A stretch of 64,000 nt of DNA from NCBI GenBank assembly GCA_048465415.1, contig DBFWLO010000014.1, positions 101,387 through 165,386 of the forward strand, read 5' to 3'. Positions 49,604 through 58,249 of the stretch are shown piece by piece; position 1 is the first letter of the stretch; the number at the start of each line of letters is the position of its first letter. Under the pieces are notes generated by a model. That model ran no database searches, had not been told where the DNA came from, and saw nothing but the letters and a program-made list of their open reading frames with translations. This DNA is from Scatosoma sp048465415 (GTDB lineage: Bacteria; Bacillota; Clostridia; Christensenellales; Borkfalkiaceae). A program made the translations under genes and the position numbers.

Positions 49604-50841
49604 AGTTCGATGAGCGTACCGTGTCCGATCCGGCTTTCCTCCGCCGCAAACGCGATTTTATGACTGAGCAGGGAGTTCTCGATCGTTGTGAGGCCCACGC
49701 TGGGCTTTCCCTCGTAGGCGTTGACGATGTCCCGGACGAGCCGCTCGTCCCCGCCGCCGTGCCCCGCCATTTTGTCTTTCTCCGCCCCCGCGTTCAAATC
49801 GATCTCTTTGCTCTCGCCCCCGAATACGTTGCAGTGCAGGACGTTTTCTTCCATATTGCCGTAGATATCGCCGTACTCCGCGTGCACGTGGATCTCGCGG
49901 TAGGTATCTTTGGAAAACGCCGTCATCGTCAGATGCGCCGTCGTTCCGCTCGTAAACTCCATATCCACGATCTGATGATCCACGACGTCGTTGTCGCACG
50001 CGAACACGCACCGGCCGTAAGGTCCTTCCCGAAGCGCGCATAAGAGACTCTCTTTCGTGGGATCGAGCGCCAGCACGTCGCACGGCCAGCCCCGTTCCCC
50101 CCGCTCGTATCGCTCGCGTATGTAGAACTTCACGGCGCTGTACGGACAAGTTTCCGAAAGCCGGCAGTCCGTGCATCTCGAAGCGGCTCCGGCGGGCTTA
50201 TTTTCCGCTCGGAAAAAGTTCAGGCTTCCCATCGAACTCACGCGCTTGCAGTCCTCTCCCGTCAGCCAGACGAGAATGTCGAGATCGTGACAGCATTTCG
50301 CCACGATCATCGGCGTGGAGGTTTCCGCGCGCCGCCAGTTGCCCCGCACGTAACTGTGCGCCTGGTGCCAGTAAGCGACGTTTTCGGTGAGATTGACGGT
50401 GGAAATTTTTCCGTACGTTCCCGAATCGAGTTCCTTTTTCAGCGTCAGGAAAAAAGGCGCGTAACGCAGGACGTGACAGACGAATACCCGCCGCCCGTGC
50501 TTTTTCGCGCAGGCATAAATACTTTCGCATTCCGCGGCCGTGGCGGCAATGGGCTTTTCCAGCATCAGATCGTAGCCGAGTTCGAGAGCGCGCAAGGCGA
50601 GCGCGTAATGCGAATCGTCCTGCGTCGCAATCACGCAGAGATCCGCCGTTTTGCCGAGCGCAAAAAAGTCCTCCGCATTGTCAAACAGCCGATCGTCGGC
50701 AATACCGTGGTCTCTTTTGGCGAGCGCCAGCCGCTCTTTTTTCGTATCGCAGACCGCCGTGAGCTGCGTGTTTCCGCAGTTTTTGAAATACCAGGAATAA
50801 AGACACCCCCGGCCGCCGAAACCTATGATGGCATATTTCAT
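49600..50841 (-). CDS. Gfo/Idh/MocA-family oxidoreductase
   Basis: 413 aa, cytosolic. The Rossmann start KYAIIGFGGRGCLYSWYF binds NAD(P), the EKP motif is in DLMLEKPIAATAAE, and HDLDILVWLTG matches the catalytic His region. A cysteine set (CTDCRLSETC) in the middle is seen in related sugar dehydrogenases and may bind metal. It would oxidise or epimerise a sugar or uronate from the imported glycan. It is the first gene of the middle operon and faces the AraC regulator across 196 bp. Confidence 0.9.
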   Translation of the reverse strand: MKYAIIGFGGRGCLYSWYFKNCGNTQLTAVCDTKKERLALAKRDHGIADDRLFDNAEDFFALGKTADLCVIATQDDSHYALALRALELGYDLMLEKPIAATAAECESIYACAKKHGRRVFVCHVLRYAPFFLTLKKELDSGTYGKISTVNLTENVAYWHQAHSYVRGNWRRAETSTPMIVAKCCHDLDILVWLTGEDCKRVSSMGSLNFFRAENKPAGAASRCTDCRLSETCPYSAVKFYIRERYERGERGWPCDVLALDPTKESLLCALREGPYGRCVFACDNDVVDHQIVDMEFTSGTTAHLTMTAFSKDTYREIHVHAEYGDIYGNMEENVLHCNVFGGESKEIDLNAGAEKDKMAGHGGGDERLVRDIVNAYEGKPSVGLTTIENSLLSHKIAFAAEESRIGHGTLIEL

Positions 50842-51001
50842 AAAAACCTCTTTTCAGATCTTAAATTTATTGTCTCTATTCTAACACCGAAAACATGCGA
50901 AAACTATCCGAGATATTGTCCTGTTACTTGAAAAAATTGACATAAAATCATATTTTTAAAAACGTATTATGAAAAATTTGTTTTTACAGGCGAATTTTAC
51001 C

Positions 51002-51031
51002 TTGACAGCGCGCCTCGTTATCGGATATAAT
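51002..51031 (+). promoter_or_regulatory. Consensus promoter of the AraC gene
   Basis: TTGACA (51002-51007), 18-nt spacer, TATAAT (51026-51031), both perfect hexamers. The expected start site coincides with the A of ATG 51038. Confidence 0.85.
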
Positions 51032-51037
51032 AAACGC

Positions 51038-51787
51038 ATGAGATACGAAGCGATTCTCGACGTACAGCAAAAAATTTCCAGCCGCCAATATGAAAATCCC
51101 TGCGCATATCTGCACTTTCACCGCAGTATAGAACTGCACTACGTAGTTCGGGGAAAGATCCTCGCGCGCACCGCGGAAGAGGAACACATCGTCCATGCGG
51201 GAGAAATCATGTTTATTCCCAGCTATTACCCCCATTCCGTACAATCGCTCGAAGAGTCGGTCGTGGAAGTTTTCATCGTGTCGCACAACTATTTCGAGGA
51301 TTTTGAAAAACAGAACGTCAATCTCACTTATTCGCTTTTGAAAAATACACGGATCAACCAAAAAATTTACGAATACATGCTGTTGGCGAAACAGGAACTC
51401 GACGAGCAGCCCAGTTTTCTTATCCGCGGATATATCGCCGTCATCTTCGGGCTGATCGTCAAATATTACGAATCGGAGAAAGCGGCGGCGGGCTCCGCCC
51501 GCAACAACATCGTCGAACAGATCATTTCCTATATCGAAGAACATTACCGGGAAGACATCACGCTGGATTCCCTCGCCAAAAGATATAATTTCAACAAATA
51601 CTATTTTTCCAAACTCTTCAATAAAATGTTCGGCTGCACTTTGCGCTACTATATCAATAACGTGCGTGTCAATCATATTTTAACCGACGAGTCCCATAAA
51701 TCCGTCACCGAACGGATTTTGGACGCGGGATTTAAAGACATTTCCACTTTCTACAAATACAAAAAGAACCTCTATAAATTCTCGTAA
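51038..51787 (+). CDS. AraC-family transcriptional regulator
   Basis: 249 aa. An N-terminal cupin-like sensor domain (FHRSIELHYVVRGKILAR, HAGEIMFIPSYYPHSVQSL) is followed by two C-terminal helix-turn-helix motifs (ITLDSLAKRYNFNKYYFSKL and SVTERILDAGFKDISTFYKY). ATG 51038 is preferred to an in-frame ATG at 50969 because a consensus promoter lies between them. This leaves almost no 5' leader. It is divergent from the middle glycan operon and probably activates that operon, and perhaps the right one, in response to a sugar. Confidence 0.9.
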   Translation: MRYEAILDVQQKISSRQYENPCAYLHFHRSIELHYVVRGKILARTAEEEHIVHAGEIMFIPSYYPHSVQSLEESVVEVFIVSHNYFEDFEKQNVNLTYSLLKNTRINQKIYEYMLLAKQELDEQPSFLIRGYIAVIFGLIVKYYESEKAAAGSARNNIVEQIISYIEEHYREDITLDSLAKRYNFNKYYFSKLFNKMFGCTLRYYINNVRVNHILTDESHKSVTERILDAGFKDISTFYKYKKNLYKFS

Positions 51788-51789
51788 GA

Positions 51790-51828
51790 TAAAAATACCC
51801 CGTACGGGAAAAATCCCGTACGGGGTAT
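51790..51828 (-). terminator. Terminator shared by the right operon and araC
   Basis: A perfect 15-bp stem (ATACCCCGTACGGGA / TCCCGTACGGGGTAT) with an AAAA loop. The leftward RNA ends in UUUUUA, fitting termination of the right operon; the rightward side lacks a U run. Confidence 0.85.
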
Positions 51829-51842
51829 GTCTGTATTGAAAA

Positions 51843-53363
51843 CTATATTTTTTGAACGTATTCGTCGGGCGAAAATAATTCTTCCGCCGCGCAGCAATCG
51901 CCGAACGGACTGAATACCCGATCGCCGAACGTAAAGGAAATATGCGGCTCGTATTTATACAGCTTTTCCGTCAGCAGATAGTCGGCGAAGAAACGGACGT
52001 TTTTTCCCGAACGTACCTCTTTTGTCGGCATGATCGTCAACGGAAAAATATGTACGCCGACGCCGAGATTTTCAAGGACCGCGAACGATCCGGCGGAATC
52101 GATTCCGTATTTTTTCCCGTCTGTGAATTTCACTCCGTCGGGAAGGTACAGCCGCAGCCGGGAAAGAATCCCCCGTTCGACGGCGACGCTAACGGCCGAC
52201 TTTTCCAGGTCGAACGTATAAATGAATTCGCAGGACTTGGAGCTCCACCGCCCGCCCGTCGTAAGATAAGCGGCATAGCGCTCCTCCCCTTCGCAGACCA
52301 GAGAATTTTCCCGAACGCAGTTCAATCCGTCCGCAAAACGCATGGAACAGCAGAAATCCGCTTCGTAAAGCTGGATTTTGAGTTCGTCGTTCTCTTCCCA
52401 AAGACAAGTCTCGCAGCCCGCGCCGCCGTTGCGGCGCTGTGCCGAGCGGAAAGCGTTGAAGTATACGCGGTTGGCAAAACGCAGATATTCTTCCTTTCCC
52501 GTCGCCTTATAGAGCCCGACGGCAAGGATAAACGAATCGACGAAAGCGCAGGGCTCCGTCCAGGTCTGCGGACGACGGAACCAGTTAAAGTTTGCGTAAT
52601 TGACCGTAACGCCTTCCCGGGCATAGATGGAAAAGTTGCGTTCCGCGCTTTCGAGATAGCGTTTCTCTCCGGTAAGTTCCGCCAGACGAAGCACGCCGCG
52701 GGTTCCCGAAAGCATGGCGTGCGTCTGAAATTTGCAGCCGCAGTAATCGACAGAAAGAAATTTTTCCGCCATTAATTCCGCAAGGGATAAAAGTTCGGGA
52801 TCTTTGACGACCAAGCACAAATCCGTCAAGCCGTCCAAAGAGATAAACGCGCAACCCACGTCGGAAGAAAGTTCCCACCCTTCCGTAGAACAGTCGACGA
52901 TGTGTCCGCCCACGCCGCCGAGTTTCCGTTCCCCGACGGGGTATTTTCGGAAAAACGGCTTCATGGGAAGAAACATGTTTTCGCCGATCCGCCGCAAAAG
53001 TTCGTAAATCTCTTTCTCGCCGGTGATCCGGTAGTACGCGCAGAGCCCGCGGACAAACCAGCTGTTTCCCGAAAGCTGCTGTTCGTTGGCGCATTCCCCG
53101 TCTACCCTGTCCCCGAAATACCCGTCCTCGTTCAGGTGCGCGGGCAATGCCTCGACGATCGCTTTCACTTGCCGGAAAATACTTTCCGACGTGCGTCCGC
53201 CCGACTCGTACTGCATACACAAAGCGAGGATCGCCCGCCCCTGCCAGTCTCCCGGCCAGTTGCCGCCTTTGGCAAAAACTTCGGGCGAGCAATAATTTTT
53301 ATCCGTCAGCCGCCGTATATTCCGTTCTATTCTTTCTTTCAATTCTCCGATTGCAAAAATCAT
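51843..53363 (-). CDS. GH127-like (DUF1680) alpha/alpha-barrel glycosidase
   Basis: 506 aa, no signal peptide, so cytosolic. Helical repeats (GNWPGDWQGRAILALCMQ, GNSWFVRGLCAYYRITGEK, LSGTRGVLRLAELTGEKRYL) form an (alpha/alpha)6 barrel. Residues near 325-352 contain ETC followed by CC (CETCLWEEND, DFCCSMRFADG), matching the Glu and three Cys that hold zinc in GH127 beta-L-arabinofuranosidases, where one Cys is the nucleophile. The protein is shorter than most GH127 members, so the assignment is tentative. It is the last gene of the right operon and would release arabinose from imported oligosaccharides. Confidence 0.7.
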   Translation of the reverse strand: MIFAIGELKERIERNIRRLTDKNYCSPEVFAKGGNWPGDWQGRAILALCMQYESGGRTSESIFRQVKAIVEALPAHLNEDGYFGDRVDGECANEQQLSGNSWFVRGLCAYYRITGEKEIYELLRRIGENMFLPMKPFFRKYPVGERKLGGVGGHIVDCSTEGWELSSDVGCAFISLDGLTDLCLVVKDPELLSLAELMAEKFLSVDYCGCKFQTHAMLSGTRGVLRLAELTGEKRYLESAERNFSIYAREGVTVNYANFNWFRRPQTWTEPCAFVDSFILAVGLYKATGKEEYLRFANRVYFNAFRSAQRRNGGAGCETCLWEENDELKIQLYEADFCCSMRFADGLNCVRENSLVCEGEERYAAYLTTGGRWSSKSCEFIYTFDLEKSAVSVAVERGILSRLRLYLPDGVKFTDGKKYGIDSAGSFAVLENLGVGVHIFPLTIMPTKEVRSGKNVRFFADYLLTEKLYKYEPHISFTFGDRVFSPFGDCCAAEELFSPDEYVQKI

Positions 53364-53433
53364 CGCTTACTCCGCCCGATATTCGCACCGCTCCGCAAAA
53401 GCCGCAGAGCGGCGCCGATTGTCGCCTTTTTGT

Positions 53434-55434
53434 TTATACCACTTTCGTAAGTTTATAGCTCATGGACGCAAGATATACTTCCGCGGTAGAACCATCCGGG
53501 ACAAACAAACTGAAATTATCCACATCCTTCTCAGCTTTCCAGGTCACCGTGACCTTTTGATATCCCGTTTTATTTTCTACGATCTGAAAAAATTTAGCAT
53601 TGTCGACATTGATCATTAACTCGCCGTTACAGGATACGAGATACAGATAGAACGTAAATTCATAGGTGCAGCCGTTTTCAATCGTGTTGTTTGCCTTGAA
53701 CAACACCATCGTGGAATTGGTCGGAAGAGTGAAATGAATCGCGTTGTTTTCAAAGCCTTCGTTGGCGGAAAGCAGACTCTTATCGGCCAACGTCACCTCG
53801 CTGCACTTGACGCTCTTACCGCTGTTGCCGAGATTGAGATCGGCCGCAGCCTTGTTCCAGATCTTGCCGACTTCATAGCCGTTGGGGCTCTTGCTGACGT
53901 CCGGTCTCTTTTTCGCGCTCACCGTGATGTCGCCGACATACAGGGGCGCAATGCTGCCGTTATAAAGTCCGATATTTACATAATTCGCGGCGCCGACGAA
54001 AGTATAGGTGAAGGTTGCGGGGCCTTTTACGGCCGGCATGGCCTTCGCGCTGACCTGCTGGTTCGAGCCGTCCGTGATAAAGACGTTCCAGCCGCCCGCG
54101 TTCTTTGCGTATACCTTGTAGGAAACCGTGTATTCGTAGGTCGTATCGGTGCACAGATTCTTCAAAGCGTCGAAGGTGACGGTCTGGGTGCTCGCCTCGA
54201 TGATATAGCCGGAATTGAAGCCGTTGGCAGGCGTGAGATTGTCCGCTTCCTCCTGCGTCAGACGTTCGCTCGCCACGACCTTACTCTTATCGAGATACTG
54301 CGCGGAGCCTTGGAGCGCCGTATAATTGTCGTCCGTGCCCGTAAGCGTGTACGATTTTCCGTCGATGTCCGACATGGACAGCGTTTTCGGCGTTCCCGTA
54401 CGCTCCACCGTATCGTCCGGCACGTCTCTGTAAGTGATCGAAATGTTGTCGATGGCTATTTTGAAATCCTTGTAAGAATACGAAGAATTGCTCGTATAGA
54501 AGAAGGTTCTGAAATGCCACGTCTTGGAAGCGTCGAAGTTCTTGTTTCCCGCAAGCGTGAGCGTCTTGGTTTCGCCCACCGCGCCGAGCTTGAACTCCTG
54601 ATTTTCCCCGCTGTTGTCGCCGTCGTAAATAAAGGAGAGGAACAACCCGGAAGGCGCCGTGCCGCTGATGATCTTCACGTCCATCGAGATCGTCCACTTG
54701 CCCGATTTGATGTATTCGTCGAGCGTGCCGAACCAAAACTGCGTATTTGTATCGTAGGCGCAGGTACTGTAATCGATGAGGAGAGAATTGCCCGCGATGG
54801 AGTCCGCCGTCGCCTGAACGCTCGCCTGGGGCGTGCCGTCGGCGGTGGAATAGGAGAAACCTTTTGCGAGAGCGCCGTTATAACCGTTTTCGAAATTCTC
54901 GACGTACGTCTTTCCGTTGTTGAGATTCTCGATGTTTCCCGCGCCCGCTTCGAGCGTCGTTTCCGGGACTATGGGCGTAACCGTGACGGTGATGAATTCC
55001 TCGGTTTCGTTCTCCGCTTCGTCAATCGCATAATAGGAAATCTTATAGTTTCCCGACGTCGTGGAAGAGAACTCGTAGCCGTCCGCCGTTTTGGAAAGAG
55101 CGGCGCCTTTCGAGGTGACGCTCACGTCCACGTCCACCGCGCCGTCTTTGTCGTCCGTCGCCGTCGCCGCAGGCAGCGTCACCTTTGCGCCCGACGCGAC
55201 CGTATAGCTGTCCTTTTTACCGTCCGCGTACTTGATGACGGGAGCGGTGGTATCGGGTTGTTCCACGCTCCCCGTATCGGGAGCGGTGTCCGACTTATCG
55301 GGCGCCGTATCCGAGGACTGCGTAGGGGATTCGGAACCGGAATTTGTCGTTCCTCCTCCGCAGGACGCGGCGGAAACCGTCATACCGCAAACGAGCAGAA
55401 ACGCAAGCAGCGATTTACATTTGTTGAATTTCAT
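53434..55434 (-). CDS. Multi-domain surface lipoprotein, probably carbohydrate-binding
   Basis: 666 aa. Start ATG 55434 has GGAGG upstream. A lipobox VSAASC is followed by a Ser/Thr/Asp-rich linker, an Ig/HYR-like domain (YKISYYAIDEAENETEEF, about 70-150) and a beta-sandwich with VENFENGYNGALAKGF (about 180-340). Two further modules resemble CBM-like domains (KNLCTDTTYEYTVSYKVYAK and NNTIENGCTYEFTFYLYLV). No catalytic residues are evident. It would hold glycans at the cell surface for the two beta-helix enzymes encoded upstream. Confidence 0.75.
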   Translation of the reverse strand: MKFNKCKSLLAFLLVCGMTVSAASCGGGTTNSGSESPTQSSDTAPDKSDTAPDTGSVEQPDTTAPVIKYADGKKDSYTVASGAKVTLPAATATDDKDGAVDVDVSVTSKGAALSKTADGYEFSSTTSGNYKISYYAIDEAENETEEFITVTVTPIVPETTLEAGAGNIENLNNGKTYVENFENGYNGALAKGFSYSTADGTPQASVQATADSIAGNSLLIDYSTCAYDTNTQFWFGTLDEYIKSGKWTISMDVKIISGTAPSGLFLSFIYDGDNSGENQEFKLGAVGETKTLTLAGNKNFDASKTWHFRTFFYTSNSSYSYKDFKIAIDNISITYRDVPDDTVERTGTPKTLSMSDIDGKSYTLTGTDDNYTALQGSAQYLDKSKVVASERLTQEEADNLTPANGFNSGYIIEASTQTVTFDALKNLCTDTTYEYTVSYKVYAKNAGGWNVFITDGSNQQVSAKAMPAVKGPATFTYTFVGAANYVNIGLYNGSIAPLYVGDITVSAKKRPDVSKSPNGYEVGKIWNKAAADLNLGNSGKSVKCSEVTLADKSLLSANEGFENNAIHFTLPTNSTMVLFKANNTIENGCTYEFTFYLYLVSCNGELMINVDNAKFFQIVENKTGYQKVTVTWKAEKDVDNFSLFVPDGSTAEVYLASMSYKLTKVV

Positions 55435-55497
55435 CTTGATTTTCCTCCAAAATAAATTTTTTCTGTACCTATATAGGAAATATATAGATTTCCGCAA

Positions 55498-58236
55498 TCA
55501 ATCGACAAAGGTGAATACGGGCATTTTTGCCGTCTTTGTCTTGTACGCCTCGACGAAATGAGGCACGTTGGATACCTGTATGCGCTTTCTGCCGATATCG
55601 TCGCGGTCCGCGTCCATGAACACGAACGCCATCGCAATGCTCCTGCCCTCGTCGATGGAAGCCTTCGCCGTCTTAAACAGCGAGAAGGGCAGGAATACCT
55701 CGCCGGAATATCCGTCCGACCGCAGCACCGCCGCCGCGGAGATCTGCGCGCGGCCCGCCATGATCGCGGAATTCGTCCTGCTTTCCGCCACCGTGTAACA
55801 GGGCGTCCAGGAGGGTACGACGGACATCTGCATGACGTCGCCGTCGTTTTTGAAGAGCTGGAAGTCCGCGTTGGGCATATCCGTGACCGTGGAAAGGAAG
55901 AACTCCGCGCAGTCGCCCTCCCAGAAGTTGGCGATCGTCTTGAAATCGAGCTTGTTGTCGTAGATATTGAAAGCGAAATAGATCCCTTCGTCCGTCCAGG
56001 CGATCTTACACGTCAGCACGTCGAATACGTCTTTATACGTATCGTGCAGAATCTCGTCGCCCGTGGTCAGACTGGCTCCGTCCATCGCGATGCTGCTGCC
56101 GACATTCTCCCATTCGGAAATATTCCCGTCCACCGTGATCGCGCCGTTCGCCAGTTTGGAAACCCGGGTGTTAGGCACGTCGCCGTCGATCTCCTGATAT
56201 TTTAAGTTAATATTGTTGCTCAGCGTGATCTCTTCCGTCTTGGTCGTACCGCTGGGAATGATCCCCGAAAAAGTCTCCGAAGCGTTGGTGTTGTAGTTAT
56301 AATTGCCGTCGATGGCGAGCGCCGCGCAGTTTTCGAGCTCGATACAGCATTCCGTCAGAATACTCGCGTAGACGCGGGCGGTATTGTAGAAGAGATTGTT
56401 CCTGACGTCGGAATTCCCCACGCCCCGGAAACTGATGCCGGCGTTTCCCGTATTGGAAATATAGTTATTGCCGACCTCGATCCCCGTCACCGTTCCCGAC
56501 GGCGCCACGAGCGCGCCCGAACCGATGGCAAAGGCGGAAATGTCCCCCCGAAGCCCTTCGCCCAGCAGATAGCCGTTATTGATGAGTTTATTATTCCGGA
56601 TCGTCACGTCTTTGGGCAGCGTACATTCGTTGTACTGGTCCATCGCCGAGGCGATCTGCATGGAGCCGTGTCCGACGTTGATAAAGGCGTTGTTTTCGAT
56701 GAGCGCGCCGCGTACCTGAACGAGAATCCCGCGGTTGCGTTTATTGCGCACGATGTTGTTCTTGAAAGTGAACGCGGCGACTTTGGAAACGTTGGTCATC
56801 ATCGCGTTGCTCCAATCGACGCTGCCGGGAATGCGCTGCTTCACGGTGAGCCGCATCGCGCCCGCGTCGCCGGAAACTTCCGTAACCGTGAACGAGCCGA
56901 GTTTTTCAAACGTCGCCGCATCGTAGAATTCCACCGTGTCCCCGGCTTCCGTCATCGGACTGAGCCCCGTCTTTTTGCTGACGTTGAAGGTGCGTGCCTG
57001 CGCGTCGTAGCTCCCCAGCGTGTACCAATAGCCCGATTTGATATTGAGGGCGTCGTCGTGCGTGTTTTCGATGATACAGTTGGTGATTTTCACCTCGCCC
57101 AGGCAGTTGGACAGGTGATAGCCGTCCGCCGTGGAAGTCATGAGCCGGTCTTTGTCTTTTAAGGTAATGTCGAGACGGTTGGCGTAAAAGTTTTTCGTGC
57201 TCCCGACCGTCACACCCATACCGGGACAGGCGTAGAGATTCACATTTTCCATATACACGTCTTCACAGTCCGAGAAGGTGATTCCCGCGCGGTTATACAT
57301 CGTGAACGCCAGAGAAATGGGCGCGTTTTTGGCGGGCACTTTGAAAGAAGCGCGATAGCTTTCTTTAAAGGTAAGCGTAATCTCGCCGTTGCCGTTGAAT
57401 TTCCAATCCTTGAATACGTCGTCGCCCGAGATCGCCACGATGCCGCCCTCTTCGGGCGCGCCCGTAAAGCGGTTGAATTCGATGACCGAACAAAGCTCTG
57501 CATAAAGCGCGGGCTTAGCCAGGTACGCGTCCACGGTAGAGCGCATGGACTCGGGAATACTCATGGTGATCGAGAGATCTTTCTCGTCGGAAGAGAGGAC
57601 GATCCCCGCGATCGCCGGCAGGACTTTATAATCGACGTCCACGTTGTTGATATGAAGGTCGGTGCACGAGGAGACGGAAACCGCGCTGATCCAGCCGACC
57701 GTACCGCAATCCATAAGCAGCTGCGTCTTTTCTCCGCCTTCGATATACAATCCGTCAAAGCCGGAAAGCGTCACCGTGGCCGTCAGGACGATATCGCGGG
57801 AAGGGAGTTTGAGTTTGACAGTATCGCCGTTTTGATTCGCGGTCTTCGCGGCAGACAAAGCGCTCGTCATCTTTTCGTCGTCCGTACCCGAAAAGGAGTC
57901 GAAATCGATGAGGCAATTCGTTTTAAATTCCCCGTCCGCTTTCGAGCCGTAAAGGATATCGGAAGTCTCGCTCTCTTTCACTCCCACCGAAGCGGCGTCG
58001 GAAAGACCGTAGTTTTCCTTGACCTCGCCGCTCGCGTAGGGCGTGGAGTCGAGAATGCGCACCGCTTCCCCGATCGTTTGCTTTTCCTCGGGTTCCGAGG
58101 AGTTCCCGCCGCTGTTTTCGCTGCCGCTCTGCGAAGAGGAGTCCGAACCGACGTCCCGGGGCGAGCAGGAAACGAACACTCCCGCCAAAAGAGCCGCTGC
58201 CAGCAATAAACAAATCGTTTTAAAATTTTTCTTCAT
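55498..58236 (-). CDS. Beta-helix lipoprotein, GH110-like, with C-terminal CBM9-type domain
   Basis: 912 aa. The lipobox GVFVSCS is followed by a Ser/Gly linker and a right-handed parallel beta-helix (about 90-680) full of N-stacks such as RNKRNRGILVQVRGALIENN. The blocks TADGYHLSNCLGEVKITNC (about 369) and THDDALNIK (about 394) match the GH110 alpha-1,3-galactosidase region where adjacent Asp residues act. From about residue 695 (ITVDGNISEWENV) a CBM9/DOMON-like binding domain follows. It is a paralog of 58250..60286, which lacks that domain. Pectate-lyase-superfamily activity is an alternative. Confidence 0.72.
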   Translation of the reverse strand: MKKNFKTICLLLAAALLAGVFVSCSPRDVGSDSSSQSGSENSGGNSSEPEEKQTIGEAVRILDSTPYASGEVKENYGLSDAASVGVKESETSDILYGSKADGEFKTNCLIDFDSFSGTDDEKMTSALSAAKTANQNGDTVKLKLPSRDIVLTATVTLSGFDGLYIEGGEKTQLLMDCGTVGWISAVSVSSCTDLHINNVDVDYKVLPAIAGIVLSSDEKDLSITMSIPESMRSTVDAYLAKPALYAELCSVIEFNRFTGAPEEGGIVAISGDDVFKDWKFNGNGEITLTFKESYRASFKVPAKNAPISLAFTMYNRAGITFSDCEDVYMENVNLYACPGMGVTVGSTKNFYANRLDITLKDKDRLMTSTADGYHLSNCLGEVKITNCIIENTHDDALNIKSGYWYTLGSYDAQARTFNVSKKTGLSPMTEAGDTVEFYDAATFEKLGSFTVTEVSGDAGAMRLTVKQRIPGSVDWSNAMMTNVSKVAAFTFKNNIVRNKRNRGILVQVRGALIENNAFINVGHGSMQIASAMDQYNECTLPKDVTIRNNKLINNGYLLGEGLRGDISAFAIGSGALVAPSGTVTGIEVGNNYISNTGNAGISFRGVGNSDVRNNLFYNTARVYASILTECCIELENCAALAIDGNYNYNTNASETFSGIIPSGTTKTEEITLSNNINLKYQEIDGDVPNTRVSKLANGAITVDGNISEWENVGSSIAMDGASLTTGDEILHDTYKDVFDVLTCKIAWTDEGIYFAFNIYDNKLDFKTIANFWEGDCAEFFLSTVTDMPNADFQLFKNDGDVMQMSVVPSWTPCYTVAESRTNSAIMAGRAQISAAAVLRSDGYSGEVFLPFSLFKTAKASIDEGRSIAMAFVFMDADRDDIGRKRIQVSNVPHFVEAYKTKTAKMPVFTFVD

Positions 58237-58249
58237 CTTATCTCCTGCC

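Noticed and set aside
53734..55455. 573-codon open frame on the plus strand opposite the lipoprotein gene
   Set aside because: It is rich in Arg, Val and Ile with no domain pattern, has no ribosome site, and mirrors a gene with signal peptide and lipobox. It is an antisense shadow, as are similar plus-strand frames at 59594-61393, 18597-20165 and 39095-40003.
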